Below are positions 43,903 to 53,700 of a stretch of DNA of 64,000 nt, in pieces. Each line of letters starts with the position of its first letter. Position 1 is the first letter of the stretch. The DNA lies in NCBI GenBank assembly GCA_963677165.2, contig CAXXSX010000002.1:558001-622000 (forward strand), in the 5' to 3' direction. A program made the translations under genes and the position numbers. The notes under the pieces were generated by a model that was not told the DNA's origin, ran no database searches, and saw nothing but the letters and a program-made list of their open reading frames with translations. This DNA is from JAFGXT01 sp963677165. GTDB taxonomy: Bacteria; Verrucomicrobiota; Lentisphaeria; Victivallales; SZUA-371.

Positions 43903-44793
43903 TTAGCGAGGAGCAAGCAGTCCGCCGCTTGGAAGCTGATAACTTCTGCTGCCCAGCCATGAATTGGTCTGAAGGCTTGAGTCATAAGTAATATTATGAC
44001 CTTTGCTGTTGATTGCGTCGGAAATACCATCGACACCATCTTTAATAGTCAGACCATTGATATTTGAATCACCGGTCAGAACCCATTTGCTTTTCGCGTC
44101 GATCTCAACCGAAGCATTTTCAATCTTACCAGTCAGGACCGCACCGTTTTCAAGCACAACAGTAACCGCTTTGGAACTGTTCGTGTAAGTCAGATCGGAG
44201 GTCAGCTTAACCGCATTAAGAGTCATGGCGTTGCGGCGACTGCGTCCACCACGTCTTCCACCACGTCGTCCACCCGGACCACCTCTTCCGCCGGGGCGTT
44301 CAGTCAGCTTTGAAGTTAGTTTTTTATACTGGTCCGCAGAAAGAAAATCTTTTGCAGGAGCAATAATTGCCAGAAGTTTTTTCTGAAGTTCTTCCATTTT
44401 CTGACGCATCTGGTCCATACCGCCACCGGGACCGCTTTGGCCTCCCGGAGGGCCCATTTGACGGCTGCTGCTGTCACTGCTGTTTCCACTTTGTCCTCCA
44501 GGACCGCCGCCCTGACCCGGACGACGCATGTTTTTAAACATATTTTGAAATTCAGCCTTAACCTTAGCAAGTAACGGCGTTAGTTTTGTAGCCTGTTCGT
44601 CAGTAAGCTTTAATTCAGTTTTTAGAGTTTCAATCGTTAACTGGGACATCGGACCTCCGCGTCTGCCGCCCTGTCCACCAGGACCGCCATCCATACCACC
44701 GCTGGGAGCGCCGCCGCCCCAACCTTGTGCCATTGCAGTAAAACTGCCCACGGAAAACATTAATGCCGCCACAAGAACTTTACCGGATTTCAT
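43903..44793 (-). CDS. secreted glycine-rich protein with LTxxQ-like helix and beta-repeat tail
   Basis: A 296-residue exported protein. The ATG at 44793 is chosen because AGGAG lies 6 nt upstream and a signal peptide follows (MKSGKVLVAALMFSVGSF, cleaved after AMA). The mature part alternates Gly/Pro/Arg/Gln-rich linkers with two helical segments: LTIETLKTELKLTDEQATKL (near 45) and MDQMRQKMEELQKKLLAI (near 120). The first resembles the LTxxQ motif of Spy/CpxP-like periplasmic proteins. The last 90 residues are beta-rich (LTYTNSSKAVTVVLENGAVL, SKWVLTGDSNINGLTIKDG), like a short beta-solenoid of the kind seen in adhesins. Likely a surface or periplasmic protein; function is unknown. Confidence 0.75.
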   Translation of the reverse strand: MKSGKVLVAALMFSVGSFTAMAQGWGGGAPSGGMDGGPGGQGGRRGGPMSQLTIETLKTELKLTDEQATKLTPLLAKVKAEFQNMFKNMRRPGQGGGPGGQSGNSSDSSSRQMGPPGGQSGPGGGMDQMRQKMEELQKKLLAIIAPAKDFLSADQYKKLTSKLTERPGGRGGPGGRRGGRRGGRSRRNAMTLNAVKLTSDLTYTNSSKAVTVVLENGAVLTGKIENASVEIDAKSKWVLTGDSNINGLTIKDGVDGISDAINSKGHNITYDSSLQTNSWLGSRSYQLPSGGLLAPR

Positions 44794-44947
44794 ACATGAC
44801 TCCTTTTTTTCTTCACTTGTCAATTCGAAATAAAACCGTAAATTTTTATATACTTCACGATATATAATTCGTAATCAACAGAAAAAAGGTTACACGCATG
44901 CTTAAAACTGAGTATTAAAGTAACGCAAAATATAAAGTTCTACGTTG

Positions 44948-44967
44948 TTGCGCCCTGCCGGGCGCAA
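44948..44967. other. GC-rich hairpin next to the rpsD terminator
   Basis: TTGCGCCC (44948-44955) pairs exactly with GGGCGCAA (44960-44967) around TGCC. No T tract follows on either strand, so it is a companion structure to the adjacent terminator rather than a terminator itself. Confidence 0.5.
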
Positions 44968-44970
44968 ACA

Positions 44971-45003
44971 AAAAAAACCGCGCCGTAAATGACGCGGTTT
45001 TTT
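44971..45003. terminator. two-way terminator after rpsD
   Basis: A run of A (44971-44977), the stem ACCGCG (44977-44982) with CGCGGT (44993-44998), and a run of T (44998-45003) give a symmetric bidirectional terminator. It lies 26 bp after the rpsD stop codon on the minus strand. Confidence 0.8.
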
Positions 45004-45028
45004 GAAATCTGATTGTAAGATCTATTAT

Positions 45029-45634
45029 CTATCGTGCGTAATATTCGATCACGCTCATGATGTTAGCCTTAACCGGGATTTCTTCCACTTCAGGTTTGCG
45101 GATCAGGGTTGCTTTGAAATTGTCAATGTCAACTTCAAGATAACCCGGAATAGCTCTCTGAGTGTTTTTAGCAGCTTCGGCAACAGCCGGAGATTTTTCT
45201 GCATTGATAGAGATAACCTGACCTTCCATTACTTTGTAGGAAGAACGGTCAACTCTTTTGCCATCAACCAGAATATGACCATGATTAACGTACTGCTTGG
45301 CCGCGAAAATAGTCGGAGCCAGACCTGAACGGAAAACCATAGCGTCCAGACGCTGTTCAAGATTCTGGAAAAGTTTTTCATGAGCCTGTCCCTGTCCCTG
45401 CTTCGCCTTGGCGTAAGCAATACGGAGCTGCTTTTCTGAAATAGCATAGTGGAAACGCAATTTCTGCTTTTCCTGCAGCAATTCACCATAAGTAGACAGT
45501 TTCTTTCTGCGAGCATTTTTACCCTGACCACCGGCCGGATAAGGACGTTTTACACTTGGGCATTTCGGATCGTCCCAAATGCATTCTCCGATACGACGAC
45601 AAAATTTGTGCTTTGCTTGAGCTTTTACTGGCAT
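45029..45634 (-). CDS. rpsD: 30S ribosomal protein S4
   Basis: A primary 16S rRNA-binding protein that nucleates assembly of the small-subunit body. The 201 residues show the S4 N-terminal domain (KHKFCRRIGECIWDDPKCPS, then KRPYPAGGQGKNARRKKLS, then YGELLQEKQKLRFHYAISEKQLR) and the S4 RNA-binding domain (LDAMVFRSGLAPTIFAAKQYVNHGHILVDGKRV, about 100-160). In many bacteria rpsD lies in the rpsM-rpsK-rpsD-rpoA operon; here it stands alone with its own terminator, as in Bacillus. AAGGAGAAT precedes the ATG. Four Cys do not occur in zinc-ribbon spacing. Confidence 0.96.
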   Translation of the reverse strand: MPVKAQAKHKFCRRIGECIWDDPKCPSVKRPYPAGGQGKNARRKKLSTYGELLQEKQKLRFHYAISEKQLRIAYAKAKQGQGQAHEKLFQNLEQRLDAMVFRSGLAPTIFAAKQYVNHGHILVDGKRVDRSSYKVMEGQVISINAEKSPAVAEAAKNTQRAIPGYLEVDIDNFKATLIRKPEVEEIPVKANIMSVIEYYAR

Positions 45635-45830
45635 CCCTATTCTCCTTATTTAAAGGTTAATATACCGCGACAACGGGTGTCAAGCCTAACATTAATACTG
45701 GGGCCCGTGCCGCATTTCGTAAAAAGAGCAGGTAAAATAACCTGTTCACTGGCATTCTTCAAGTTTTAGATGTACTTTTTTTATGAATTTTGTCAAAAAC
45801 ATACCATTATTTATTTATAAGGGGTTCTTA

Positions 45831-47051
45831 ATGAGACGTTTTCTGTTTGCTGTCGCCGTATTCATGATGATTCTTATCGCCGTCCCCGCATCCGCGCGCG
45901 TACAGACTGGTATTGAGGTTTTTCTCTCAAAATATACCAGCCTGGTTAAAGGCAAACGTGTCGGACTTCTAACCAATCCGACCGGCGTCAATCACTACCT
46001 GTTGCCAACCGTCGACCTCCTCCGTCAGGATAAACGCATAAACCTGGTCGCACTGTTCGCCCCGGAACACGGTATTCGCGGTGATGTTCTGGCCGGACAA
46101 AACTTCAGATCCGGAGTTGACTCCCGAACCGGCCTGACCATTTACAGTCTGTACGGAGGCAAAACGCATCGTCCGTCCCCGGCAGCGCTGAATAAGATTG
46201 ATGTATTGATTTATAATATTCAGGATGTCGGCAGCAGGGCCTACACTTATATCTGGCATCTGGCGGAATGCATGAGCGCATGCGCGGCCGCCGGCAAAAC
46301 GATCATCGTGATGGACGTTCCCAATCCTCTGGGGGCCACCGTTATCGACGGTCCAGTGACTGAACGTAAATTCCTGTCATTTATCGGACTTTACCCTATC
46401 CCCCGGGTCTACGGCATGACTGTCGGAGAATTGGCCCGTTACCTGAATACAGAATTCAAAATCAATTCCCGACTGTATGTCATTCCAATGTATCACTACC
46501 GTCGCGGCATGAGCTGGGCCCAGACTGGTCTTGAGTGGGTACCGACTTCGCCTCAGATTCCCAGTCCGGAATCCGCCTGCTGCTTTGCCGCGACCGGCAC
46601 CCTGGGAGAAACTGGACAGGTAAATATCGGAATCGGCTACACCCTGCCGTTCCAATGCGTAACCGCTCCGTGGATCAATGCCGAACACATGGCTTACAGA
46701 CTGAATATATTGAGACTTCCGGGAGTCCGCTTCCGACCAATTCATTATACTCCTTATTTCGCGGCTTATCAGAAAAAAATGGTTCACGGCGTCCAGATAC
46801 ATGTGATGAATCCGGCTGTTTTCAAACCCGCTACTACTGAAGTCGCTATCCTTTGCTATTTACAACGAAATTATTCAAAAAACTTCAAATGGCTGCCCAG
46901 TCACATTGCAAAATTCGACAAGGCAATGGGAACCTCTTCCGTCAGGGAAATGATTCAAAGCGGCATGAGCTACCAGGCGATTGTGAAAACCTGGCAGCCG
47001 AAACTTTACCGCTTCAATCGTGCACGCAAGAAATATTTAATTTATAAGTGA
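45831..47051 (+). CDS. exported exo-beta-N-acetylmuramidase NamZ-like (DUF1343)
   Basis: A 406-residue secreted protein. The ATG at 45831 is chosen because AAGGGG lies 6 nt upstream and the signal peptide MRRFLFAVAVFMMILIAVPA (cleaved at ASA) follows at once; an ATG at 45783 in the same frame would add an unneeded leader. The mature part has the DUF1343 hallmarks: GKRVGLLTNPTG, ALFAPEHGIRGD, GLTIYSLYGG, DVLIYNIQDVGSRAYTYIW, then VMDVPNPLG and the later GIGYTLPFQCVTAPW. Members such as NamZ of Bacillus remove N-acetylmuramic acid from peptidoglycan fragment ends. A cell-wall recycling or scavenging role is likely. It is monocistronic. Confidence 0.9.
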   Translation: MRRFLFAVAVFMMILIAVPASARVQTGIEVFLSKYTSLVKGKRVGLLTNPTGVNHYLLPTVDLLRQDKRINLVALFAPEHGIRGDVLAGQNFRSGVDSRTGLTIYSLYGGKTHRPSPAALNKIDVLIYNIQDVGSRAYTYIWHLAECMSACAAAGKTIIVMDVPNPLGATVIDGPVTERKFLSFIGLYPIPRVYGMTVGELARYLNTEFKINSRLYVIPMYHYRRGMSWAQTGLEWVPTSPQIPSPESACCFAATGTLGETGQVNIGIGYTLPFQCVTAPWINAEHMAYRLNILRLPGVRFRPIHYTPYFAAYQKKMVHGVQIHVMNPAVFKPATTEVAILCYLQRNYSKNFKWLPSHIAKFDKAMGTSSVREMIQSGMSYQAIVKTWQPKLYRFNRARKKYLIYK

Positions 47052-47119
47052 TTGCCATTTAGCTCTTTCATGCTACATTATTTAGTGTAACATAAAACTG
47101 GATCTGGGAGGATTTTGCC

Positions 47120-48940
47120 ATGAATAGAAGCTTGTTATCTGTGAAGTTCCTTTTTCTCTGTACCTTGACCGCAATATCAGTACTCTTCTGCGGTTGCCGA
47201 CAAACCCTGCCGGAGAGCAAAACCAGCTACGACGCTGTAACAGGCAAACTGGACCCCCACGGCAGTTTCTATATGTATGCCGATACACAACAACTCATGG
47301 ACAAGCTGGCAAAACAACAAAAAGTCACTACTCAACTGGTAAAATCCATATTTAAAGATAAGCAAACACAAGACCAAGCCGAACAGATTACCAACATGGC
47401 AATGAATGCCTTTATTAACAGCGGACTGCTTCAAATGGACGGCATCGGAGCTAGCAGCATTAAGTTCAATCAGGAATTATACCGCTGCAAGTTCGTTTTT
47501 CATAAAAAACCAGAAACGCAACCGGAAAAATTAGCATGGAAAGTCTTTGGAAGGAGTCCGCATGAATTAAAGTCTCTGGAAATGCTGCCGGCAAATACCG
47601 CTTTTGCGTCATTCTTTGATTTTAACACTGTAATGGCAGGAAAGTTCATTTCACAAGAATTCAGAAATTCTAAAATAGAAAATGTCCTCGTCACAAAAAA
47701 TAAAGCGGCGGTAGCTTTTGCCAAAGCTACCGGGATATCGCCTCTGGCTTTATGCGAAAAACTTGGAGATCACTTCGGCATATTTTTTACTTTGAGCAAA
47801 GATAAAACATTCATGCTTCCAATTGACGGAAAATTTGAGAAATTCCCGGAAATAGCTCTAAATATTGTTATTTCAGTAAAAGACAGCACCCTCTTTGATT
47901 TGCTGCTCAAGAAATCACCTAAAAAACTAAATCCTCAGGAAAAAACTGAAAACGGCATCCATATGGTGGTATTAAATCAGATTCCGCTGATGCTGAAATT
48001 CCAACCGGCGTTCGGACAAAAGGATGGCCTTTTGGTAATCTCCAGTCAGCCGGAAGTCATCAAGGATTTCTTCAATCCAGACGCAAAAACAAAACTGATC
48101 GCGAGTGCTGAATTCAAAAAGCTGGCGGAGAATATTCCAACTCTGGGCAATGGCTACAAATATGTCTCTCCGGAAATCTGCAAAATGATGTTTAAAATGC
48201 AGAAATTTTTTATCGCAGTACAAAAAATGAGTATGACTCATGACATGCCGGGACCTTCGCCGGAATATAATGCTCAAGTAGCACAGTTATACGGCAACTT
48301 GAAAAATTTCAGCATATATCAGTGCAATCCCGATGGAATCTATGTTGAGGCAAACAGCAATTTCAATCTACCGGGAATCCTTACATTAAACGCAATTCTG
48401 GCCCCTTTTATTTATTCAGCGGTAATTCTTCAGCCCACACTACAGAAAGCGAAACAGGCCAGCAAGGGAGTTAAATGCATAAATAACCTCAAACAACTTG
48501 GCGTCGCTTTAATGATGTATATCAATGATAATGACGGGAGATTTCCTGATCCCGGGATTGCCGGTTTAAACAGAATATATAAAGAAGGCTATATACAATC
48601 TCCGCAAGTCTTTGTATGTCAGAGTTCCAAGAATATTCCAGCAGTCAAAGGACACAGTCTCACTCCCCGAAACGTCAGTTATATTTACTTAGGAAGCTAT
48701 GCTCCAATTACAAAGATCAAATATCCATCGTCTACTCCCATTATGTTCGACAAACCCGGCAACCATAATAATTATATAAACGTATTGTTTGTTGATGGAC
48801 ATGTCCAACGCATAAAAGGCAATTTTAAGACATGCAGCGATATAATCTGGAAACTATCCCGGAATCTGCCGGAAGATGTTCGTAACCGCCTGTTAGAAAT
48901 GGCCGAAAGCTTTGACAAGGACTCCAAACAGAATCACTGA
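47120..48940 (+). CDS. lipoprotein with C-terminal pilin-like H-X9-DG module
   Basis: A 606-residue protein with a lipoprotein signal (MNRSLLSVKFLFLCTLTAI, lipobox LFCGC with Cys26) and a long mature domain (about 27-410) of mixed strands and helices that I do not recognise. From about residue 415 it changes: a hydrophobic helix (LNAILAPFIYSAVILQPTLQ), then KGVKCINNLKQLGVALMMY and NDGRFPDPG, and finally NHNNYINVLFVDGHV, an exact H-X9-DG motif. This is the sequence pattern of the type II secretion-like pseudopilins abundant in Lentisphaerota and Planctomycetes (usually LLPALQKA, then CxNNLKQLG). But there it begins the protein, preceded by a prepilin peptidase site; here it is an internal C-terminal module. 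Confidence 0.82.
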   Translation: MNRSLLSVKFLFLCTLTAISVLFCGCRQTLPESKTSYDAVTGKLDPHGSFYMYADTQQLMDKLAKQQKVTTQLVKSIFKDKQTQDQAEQITNMAMNAFINSGLLQMDGIGASSIKFNQELYRCKFVFHKKPETQPEKLAWKVFGRSPHELKSLEMLPANTAFASFFDFNTVMAGKFISQEFRNSKIENVLVTKNKAAVAFAKATGISPLALCEKLGDHFGIFFTLSKDKTFMLPIDGKFEKFPEIALNIVISVKDSTLFDLLLKKSPKKLNPQEKTENGIHMVVLNQIPLMLKFQPAFGQKDGLLVISSQPEVIKDFFNPDAKTKLIASAEFKKLAENIPTLGNGYKYVSPEICKMMFKMQKFFIAVQKMSMTHDMPGPSPEYNAQVAQLYGNLKNFSIYQCNPDGIYVEANSNFNLPGILTLNAILAPFIYSAVILQPTLQKAKQASKGVKCINNLKQLGVALMMYINDNDGRFPDPGIAGLNRIYKEGYIQSPQVFVCQSSKNIPAVKGHSLTPRNVSYIYLGSYAPITKIKYPSSTPIMFDKPGNHNNYINVLFVDGHVQRIKGNFKTCSDIIWKLSRNLPEDVRNRLLEMAESFDKDSKQNH

Positions 48941-49034
48941 TTTAAGAAAAAACGTTATTTTTTCCCATGAACCGGTTGATTTATTGTTGAACCGGGTACA
49001 TATTTTAAGCCGTCAACAATGACACCTTTAATGT

Positions 49035-49110
49035 GCGCTCATAGCTCAGTTGGTAGAGCAGATGACTCTTAATCATCGGGTCGAAGGTTCGAGTCCTTCT
49101 GGGCGTACCA
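49035..49110 (+). tRNA. tRNA-Lys (anticodon CTT)
   Basis: A 76-nt cloverleaf: acceptor GCGCTCA/TGGGCGT (with G-U pairs at 1-72 and 5-68), D-arm GCTC-AGTTGGTA-GAGC, anticodon stem GATGA/TCATC with loop CTCTTAA (CTT at 49068-49070), T-arm GAAGG-TTCGAGT-CCTTC, discriminator A and encoded CCA. An integrase gene starts 120 bp downstream in the same direction, so its 3' end is very likely the attachment site of the following element. Confidence 0.95.
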
Positions 49111-49229
49111 TTTTCTTCCTTAAAATAATTCAAAAGGTACCATAAAGTACCGTTTTCAACTTTCAATCGTTCAAAAACAGCCTATATTAGTCATATCGGG
49201 TATTTTAACTCGTAAAGGGAAAAAAAATT

Positions 49230-50534
49230 ATGGCTGGAAAAACTATCAAACTGGACATTGGAACGATTTATCAAAAAACCGCAAACGGGGCTTATTACTT
49301 CAGATATCAGATTAATGGACAACGCAAAGCAATCAGTTTAAAAACAAAGAATCAGAAGGACGCGATTGCCAAAGCTGAAGAATTACTTCCAGTGGTAAAA
49401 GCAACCAGCACAGAAGTCATATCTGCACACGTAAAACATGCAAGAGCTCTTGAGATAAAAGCAAAATCTCTTCCACTTTCAAAAGTCTGGGAAGTGTACT
49501 GCCAGCACCCTGACCGTGCAACTCCTTCAACTATACATGAACAGGAATCCTATAAATCTTCTTTTGATGAATTTGTTTCTTTTACAGGAGATGGCTCAAT
49601 GGAATTTTCAGATATCACTCCTGAAGTAACAGATAAATTTGCTCGGTATCTGCATAAAACGGGAATTTCTGTTCATACACATAATAGAAAACTGCAAAGA
49701 ATTAAAAGGATTTTTGAAACACTAAAAGATTATCGGCAGGAGACAAATCCTTTCGCAGCCAAATCACTTCGGAGGAAGAAGCGTGAAGAACAAGAACAGA
49801 TGGTTCGTCGTTTATCATTTACCCGGGAACAGGAACAGCAGTTATTGACGGTTCTGGAAGACGATAAATATAAGGTCATGAATAAGCCTGAGATTCGTGT
49901 TGTGTATCATCTGGGCATGTTTACCGGACAACGTATGAAAGACTGTGTATTATTGCGCTGGGACAAGGTTAATCTGAACCGTAGACGCATCTGTATTAAG
50001 CAATTCAAGACGGGTAAAGAGGCAACCTTCCCTATTGCACCAAAATTATTGGAAGTATTGAACGAAGCCAGGGGATGGCAAACCAATCAATATGTCTGCC
50101 CCAATGTTGCCCTGCGGTACAATAAGTTAAATGACCAAGGCAAGAATGTTGGTAATAACTTGGTTAATATCGACGTATTACGAGTTATCAAATGGATTGG
50201 GCTGGAACCATCAGTAGAAGTCCCTGGTCGGGCCAAGAAAGTTACAGTCTACGGGTTTCACTCACTACGGCATTCATTCGTTTCACATTGCGCTGAAGCA
50301 GGTGTTCCAAAGGCTGTGGTTTTATCCATTATCGGAGCCAATTCAGAGATCGTAGATAAGCATTACACCCATATCGGAGAGGAAGCCCAGGAGAAGGCCA
50401 TCATGGCCATCTCCGGCACATACAATACGATTTCAGATCGCGAATGCATTGAAAATGCATTGGCGATTATCAATGAATGCCAGGACAAGTCAGATATAGT
50501 AAAACGCATTGAATCGGCTCTTCTCAAAAGTTAA
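49230..50534 (+). CDS. int: tyrosine recombinase/integrase
   Basis: A 434-residue site-specific recombinase. The N-terminal part has the Arm-binding/core-binding layout (YYFRYQINGQRKAISLKTKN, then a SAM-like helical domain near 85-190). The catalytic domain holds Arg235 (FTGQRMKDC), Lys in the beta-hairpin KQFKTGKEATF, His344 and Arg347 (HSLRHSF), and the nucleophile Tyr379 (KHYTH). At the place of the usual second-box His or Trp (commonly LGH) it reads IGANSE, so that position is Ala. It lies 120 bp after tRNA-Lys in the same direction, the classic arrangement for integration into a tRNA 3' end. AAGGGAAAAAAA precedes the ATG. Confidence 0.92.
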   Translation: MAGKTIKLDIGTIYQKTANGAYYFRYQINGQRKAISLKTKNQKDAIAKAEELLPVVKATSTEVISAHVKHARALEIKAKSLPLSKVWEVYCQHPDRATPSTIHEQESYKSSFDEFVSFTGDGSMEFSDITPEVTDKFARYLHKTGISVHTHNRKLQRIKRIFETLKDYRQETNPFAAKSLRRKKREEQEQMVRRLSFTREQEQQLLTVLEDDKYKVMNKPEIRVVYHLGMFTGQRMKDCVLLRWDKVNLNRRRICIKQFKTGKEATFPIAPKLLEVLNEARGWQTNQYVCPNVALRYNKLNDQGKNVGNNLVNIDVLRVIKWIGLEPSVEVPGRAKKVTVYGFHSLRHSFVSHCAEAGVPKAVVLSIIGANSEIVDKHYTHIGEEAQEKAIMAISGTYNTISDRECIENALAIINECQDKSDIVKRIESALLKS

Positions 50535-50576
50535 TTTTCTAGTCTAAGAAATACTGACTTTTGAGTGTAAAAAAAT

Positions 50577-50687
50577 TGTGCATAAGAGTGTGCATGACTC
50601 ATGTCAATGCACAGTTTTTTTGTGCATTTTGAGGTAAATTAACATTTTTTTGAGCGTGGAAGGATCAATTTGTTATTTTTTGTGCAT
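50577..50687. repeat. cluster of five TGTGCAT heptamers
   Basis: TGTGCAT occurs at 50577-50583, 50589-50595, 50621-50627 and 50681-50687, and inverted (ATGCACA) at 50607-50613, in the gap between the converging integrase and primase/helicase genes. Copies three and four form an 8-bp hairpin with a T-rich loop. These could be Xis/integrase arm sites, iterons of a replication origin, or a two-way terminator. Confidence 0.55.
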
Positions 50688-50702
50688 TTATTGTTGGAGT
50701 CA

Positions 50703-53700
50703 TCAATTTTTCTGTTTTAAATCCCTATCCAAAGTTCCTGTTTTGCTTCTGATTATATTTAACGTTCTGGGGCATATATCTAAGATATTAGCCATTTCTC
50801 TACCACTCATTTTTCCTTTGGGACCACTATAATAAAGATCTTTGATGATTTCTGTCTGTTTTTCTGGCGAAAGGTTAAGAAAATCTTTTCCCGTTGGAAT
50901 AATATCAGCATCAGAATGGGGGGATTCTTTAAAATTACTCATGAAATCTTCAGGAGCAAATTTATTGGTAAAATATTCCTCTTTCAATAAATCAGCAAAG
51001 TATTGTAGTGAATATCCATACCTTCCTAACATCTGGTCATAATCGGGTATATTTATTTGCCAGTGAATATTTACGTCTTCTGGATTTGAAAGTGATAACC
51101 AGAAAGGCTTGAATTTATCAACCGAACGTATTTTCCTAGGAGAAACAAACATCGAAATTTTGTGTGATATTACAGGTTCCAATAACTTTTTAACTTTAAA
51201 TTCTTCATCCCTGAAAAGCTTGGCCAATTTGACTTCCATATCATTGTTTTCCCCTGCATAGATGATCATATCAACTTTGTTGGCTATATTACTCGTTCCC
51301 AAATATATTCCTTGTTTATTCGGATGGTGGACAATTATTGTTGTTAACCCTTTCTTGGTCTCTAACCACTTCAAGAAACAATTCCATTCATTTGGCTTAG
51401 TGGCTGATTCTGCTAGAGTATTAAGATTATCTAAAATTAATAATGAAAGCTTGGTTTCATGCTCATGATTAAAAGTATCAATCAAATTATCAACTCTGAC
51501 TTGAGATTCCTCGTTCCCAAGGTCTATTCCATAAAGCCTTTTAGCTAAGAATGTTTCATTATTGGTCTTGTTGTAAATTTTATTAAGATCTGCTATGCGA
51601 TTCTCTAAGTCTTGTTCGTCCATCTCTCCTGCAAAATAAATAACTCCTTGGGGTTTTGAATAGTTTTTCCAGTGTTTGAAGACATGAGTCCCATTGGCTA
51701 CTGCCAGTGCAATTGATAATGCTAGCCAAGTTTTTCCTATCCCTGTGGGAGCATATATCATAGAAACGGTTCCTTTTAGGATGATAGATTCTACAATATA
51801 TTGTTTTTTCCTTTGTCGTTCTGAATTTACGTTGATATTGCCTCGTTCTTTATCTTGTAATTTATTAGGAATGTAAGCATTCTCTGATTTTGCAAGTTTA
51901 ATAAATTCCTCATGCTTATATTTCTTCACTCCATCTGATTTTTTCTTGCCTGTTATGTGAAGGAATAAATCGGAAAATTTCTCAAATTCGGTCAGTATTT
52001 TCAGCGTGGTTGAACGTTTATCTTTTGATTCAACATCGGTACATAAATAATACACTGTTCTGCCCTTCAGAACATTCCAATCAACATGTTTTATTGCTTT
52101 GTCACCCCCATACCAAGTTGTCCATATAATGCCTTTATCAGCCAATTCTTCCGTTCCGTGCTCATAAGCGAATTCTACGTCATCAATAATTATAATTTTG
52201 GCGTGTGAATATTTTCGCATATAATCTAAATTCAACAGAGGGAATTTATCAATGTTCGGCATGAGAAAAAAACTGGCAGGATTTTCATTGTCTTTTACCC
52301 AGTTTGTCACAGGGAGAAACAATGAATCCCCATTATCTTCAATGCATATCAGGCTATATATATAAGCTCCATTTGAAGATTTGAAAATAATAGACTTAAC
52401 AGGTGTGTGAAAAGGGATATAGCAAATATTTTTGTCATCGCTTTGTTGCCAACTTGAGCCATCTGGAACATTAAGATTATTGTAGATATTATTTTCATCA
52501 ACGCTAAATTTATCAGCCAAAGCTGATAATGCTAAGTCCAGGTCGATTTCATTGTTCTTGTTTCGACAACCGTTTACAATAGCGTATAATGTAATAGGGT
52601 CCTCAGGGGCTTGAGTCAATAATTCACTCGGAGAGTAATTGTATTTGGGGATTTGTTTTTGCAGCGGATTTTTGTATAGATATTCATTTAAATTTAAAGT
52701 ATATCCTTTGTAAGAATAGTGGACTCCGTTTTTTGTTATACCAGGGAACCATTTCTGAAGTTCTTTAGAATTTTCTAAGGTCATCAATAAATTGATAAAT
52801 ATTTTTACATATTTTATGACTTGAACTTCCTTATAATAATTTCTTTTTCTGGAGTTGTAATCGCTTGATAAAATATCAGTTATATGCCCTGGAATATCTG
52901 TAGAAAAGTTGTTTGTGGAACTGTTTTTTTCAAGTGCAACTGAAGCAAGGTAAGTTTGTGGTATAATTGAATATTGATCCGGCAGATGTTCACGAGAAGA
53001 GATTGATAGGCAATGATTGTTATTCATAATAGAAACAGGAGGAGTGGGGATACGAGGTGATGACATGTTAAAATTCCCATTTATAGTATTCTGATCATTA
53101 TAATTCGGAAGGATCGTGTCATTTATAAAAAAATCATAACTATGCCTTAATGAATATGTATTGTTTATATGATCCGTAAGGACGATATCAGTTATAGAAA
53201 AATCATGTTCTTCCTGATTATGATAATATACAAAATATTTGCAATATTCCTCTAAATGATCAAGGTGATGTTCTAAAGTATCAATATCCATTCCATAACC
53301 TAATATATTTCTGCTCCAGATATTCAGCTTCTTTAATAGTGCTACGAGAACATGTAGTTTTGCATTAAGTTCGTTATTGAATTCCTGCTTGCTCTGGAAA
53401 GAAAACTCTTTAGATATCTGAGAAATCAGTGGCTCAATGTCCCCTTCATGAGTAATAGGTTTAAATACCGTGTTATTAAGTATAAGTTCTTCAAACAAAA
53501 GTTCGAAAATGTTCCATGTTTCGAGAGAAAATGATTGAAAATTGCCTGTATTCTTTTGGTTGAGTAATTGAGAAATAATCGTTGCAGTATTTGTTTTTTT
53601 GCAATAATTCAGGGATAATATAAAATTTGCTGGTATATCGTTGATATTTTTCATTGTTTCCGTATATAGATCTGAACAAATTGAAAATGTCAGTAGTGCT

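Noticed and set aside
45655..45683. TTGACA upstream of rpsD as a promoter
   Set aside because: The only -10-like TATATT is 13 bp away, too close for a standard promoter.
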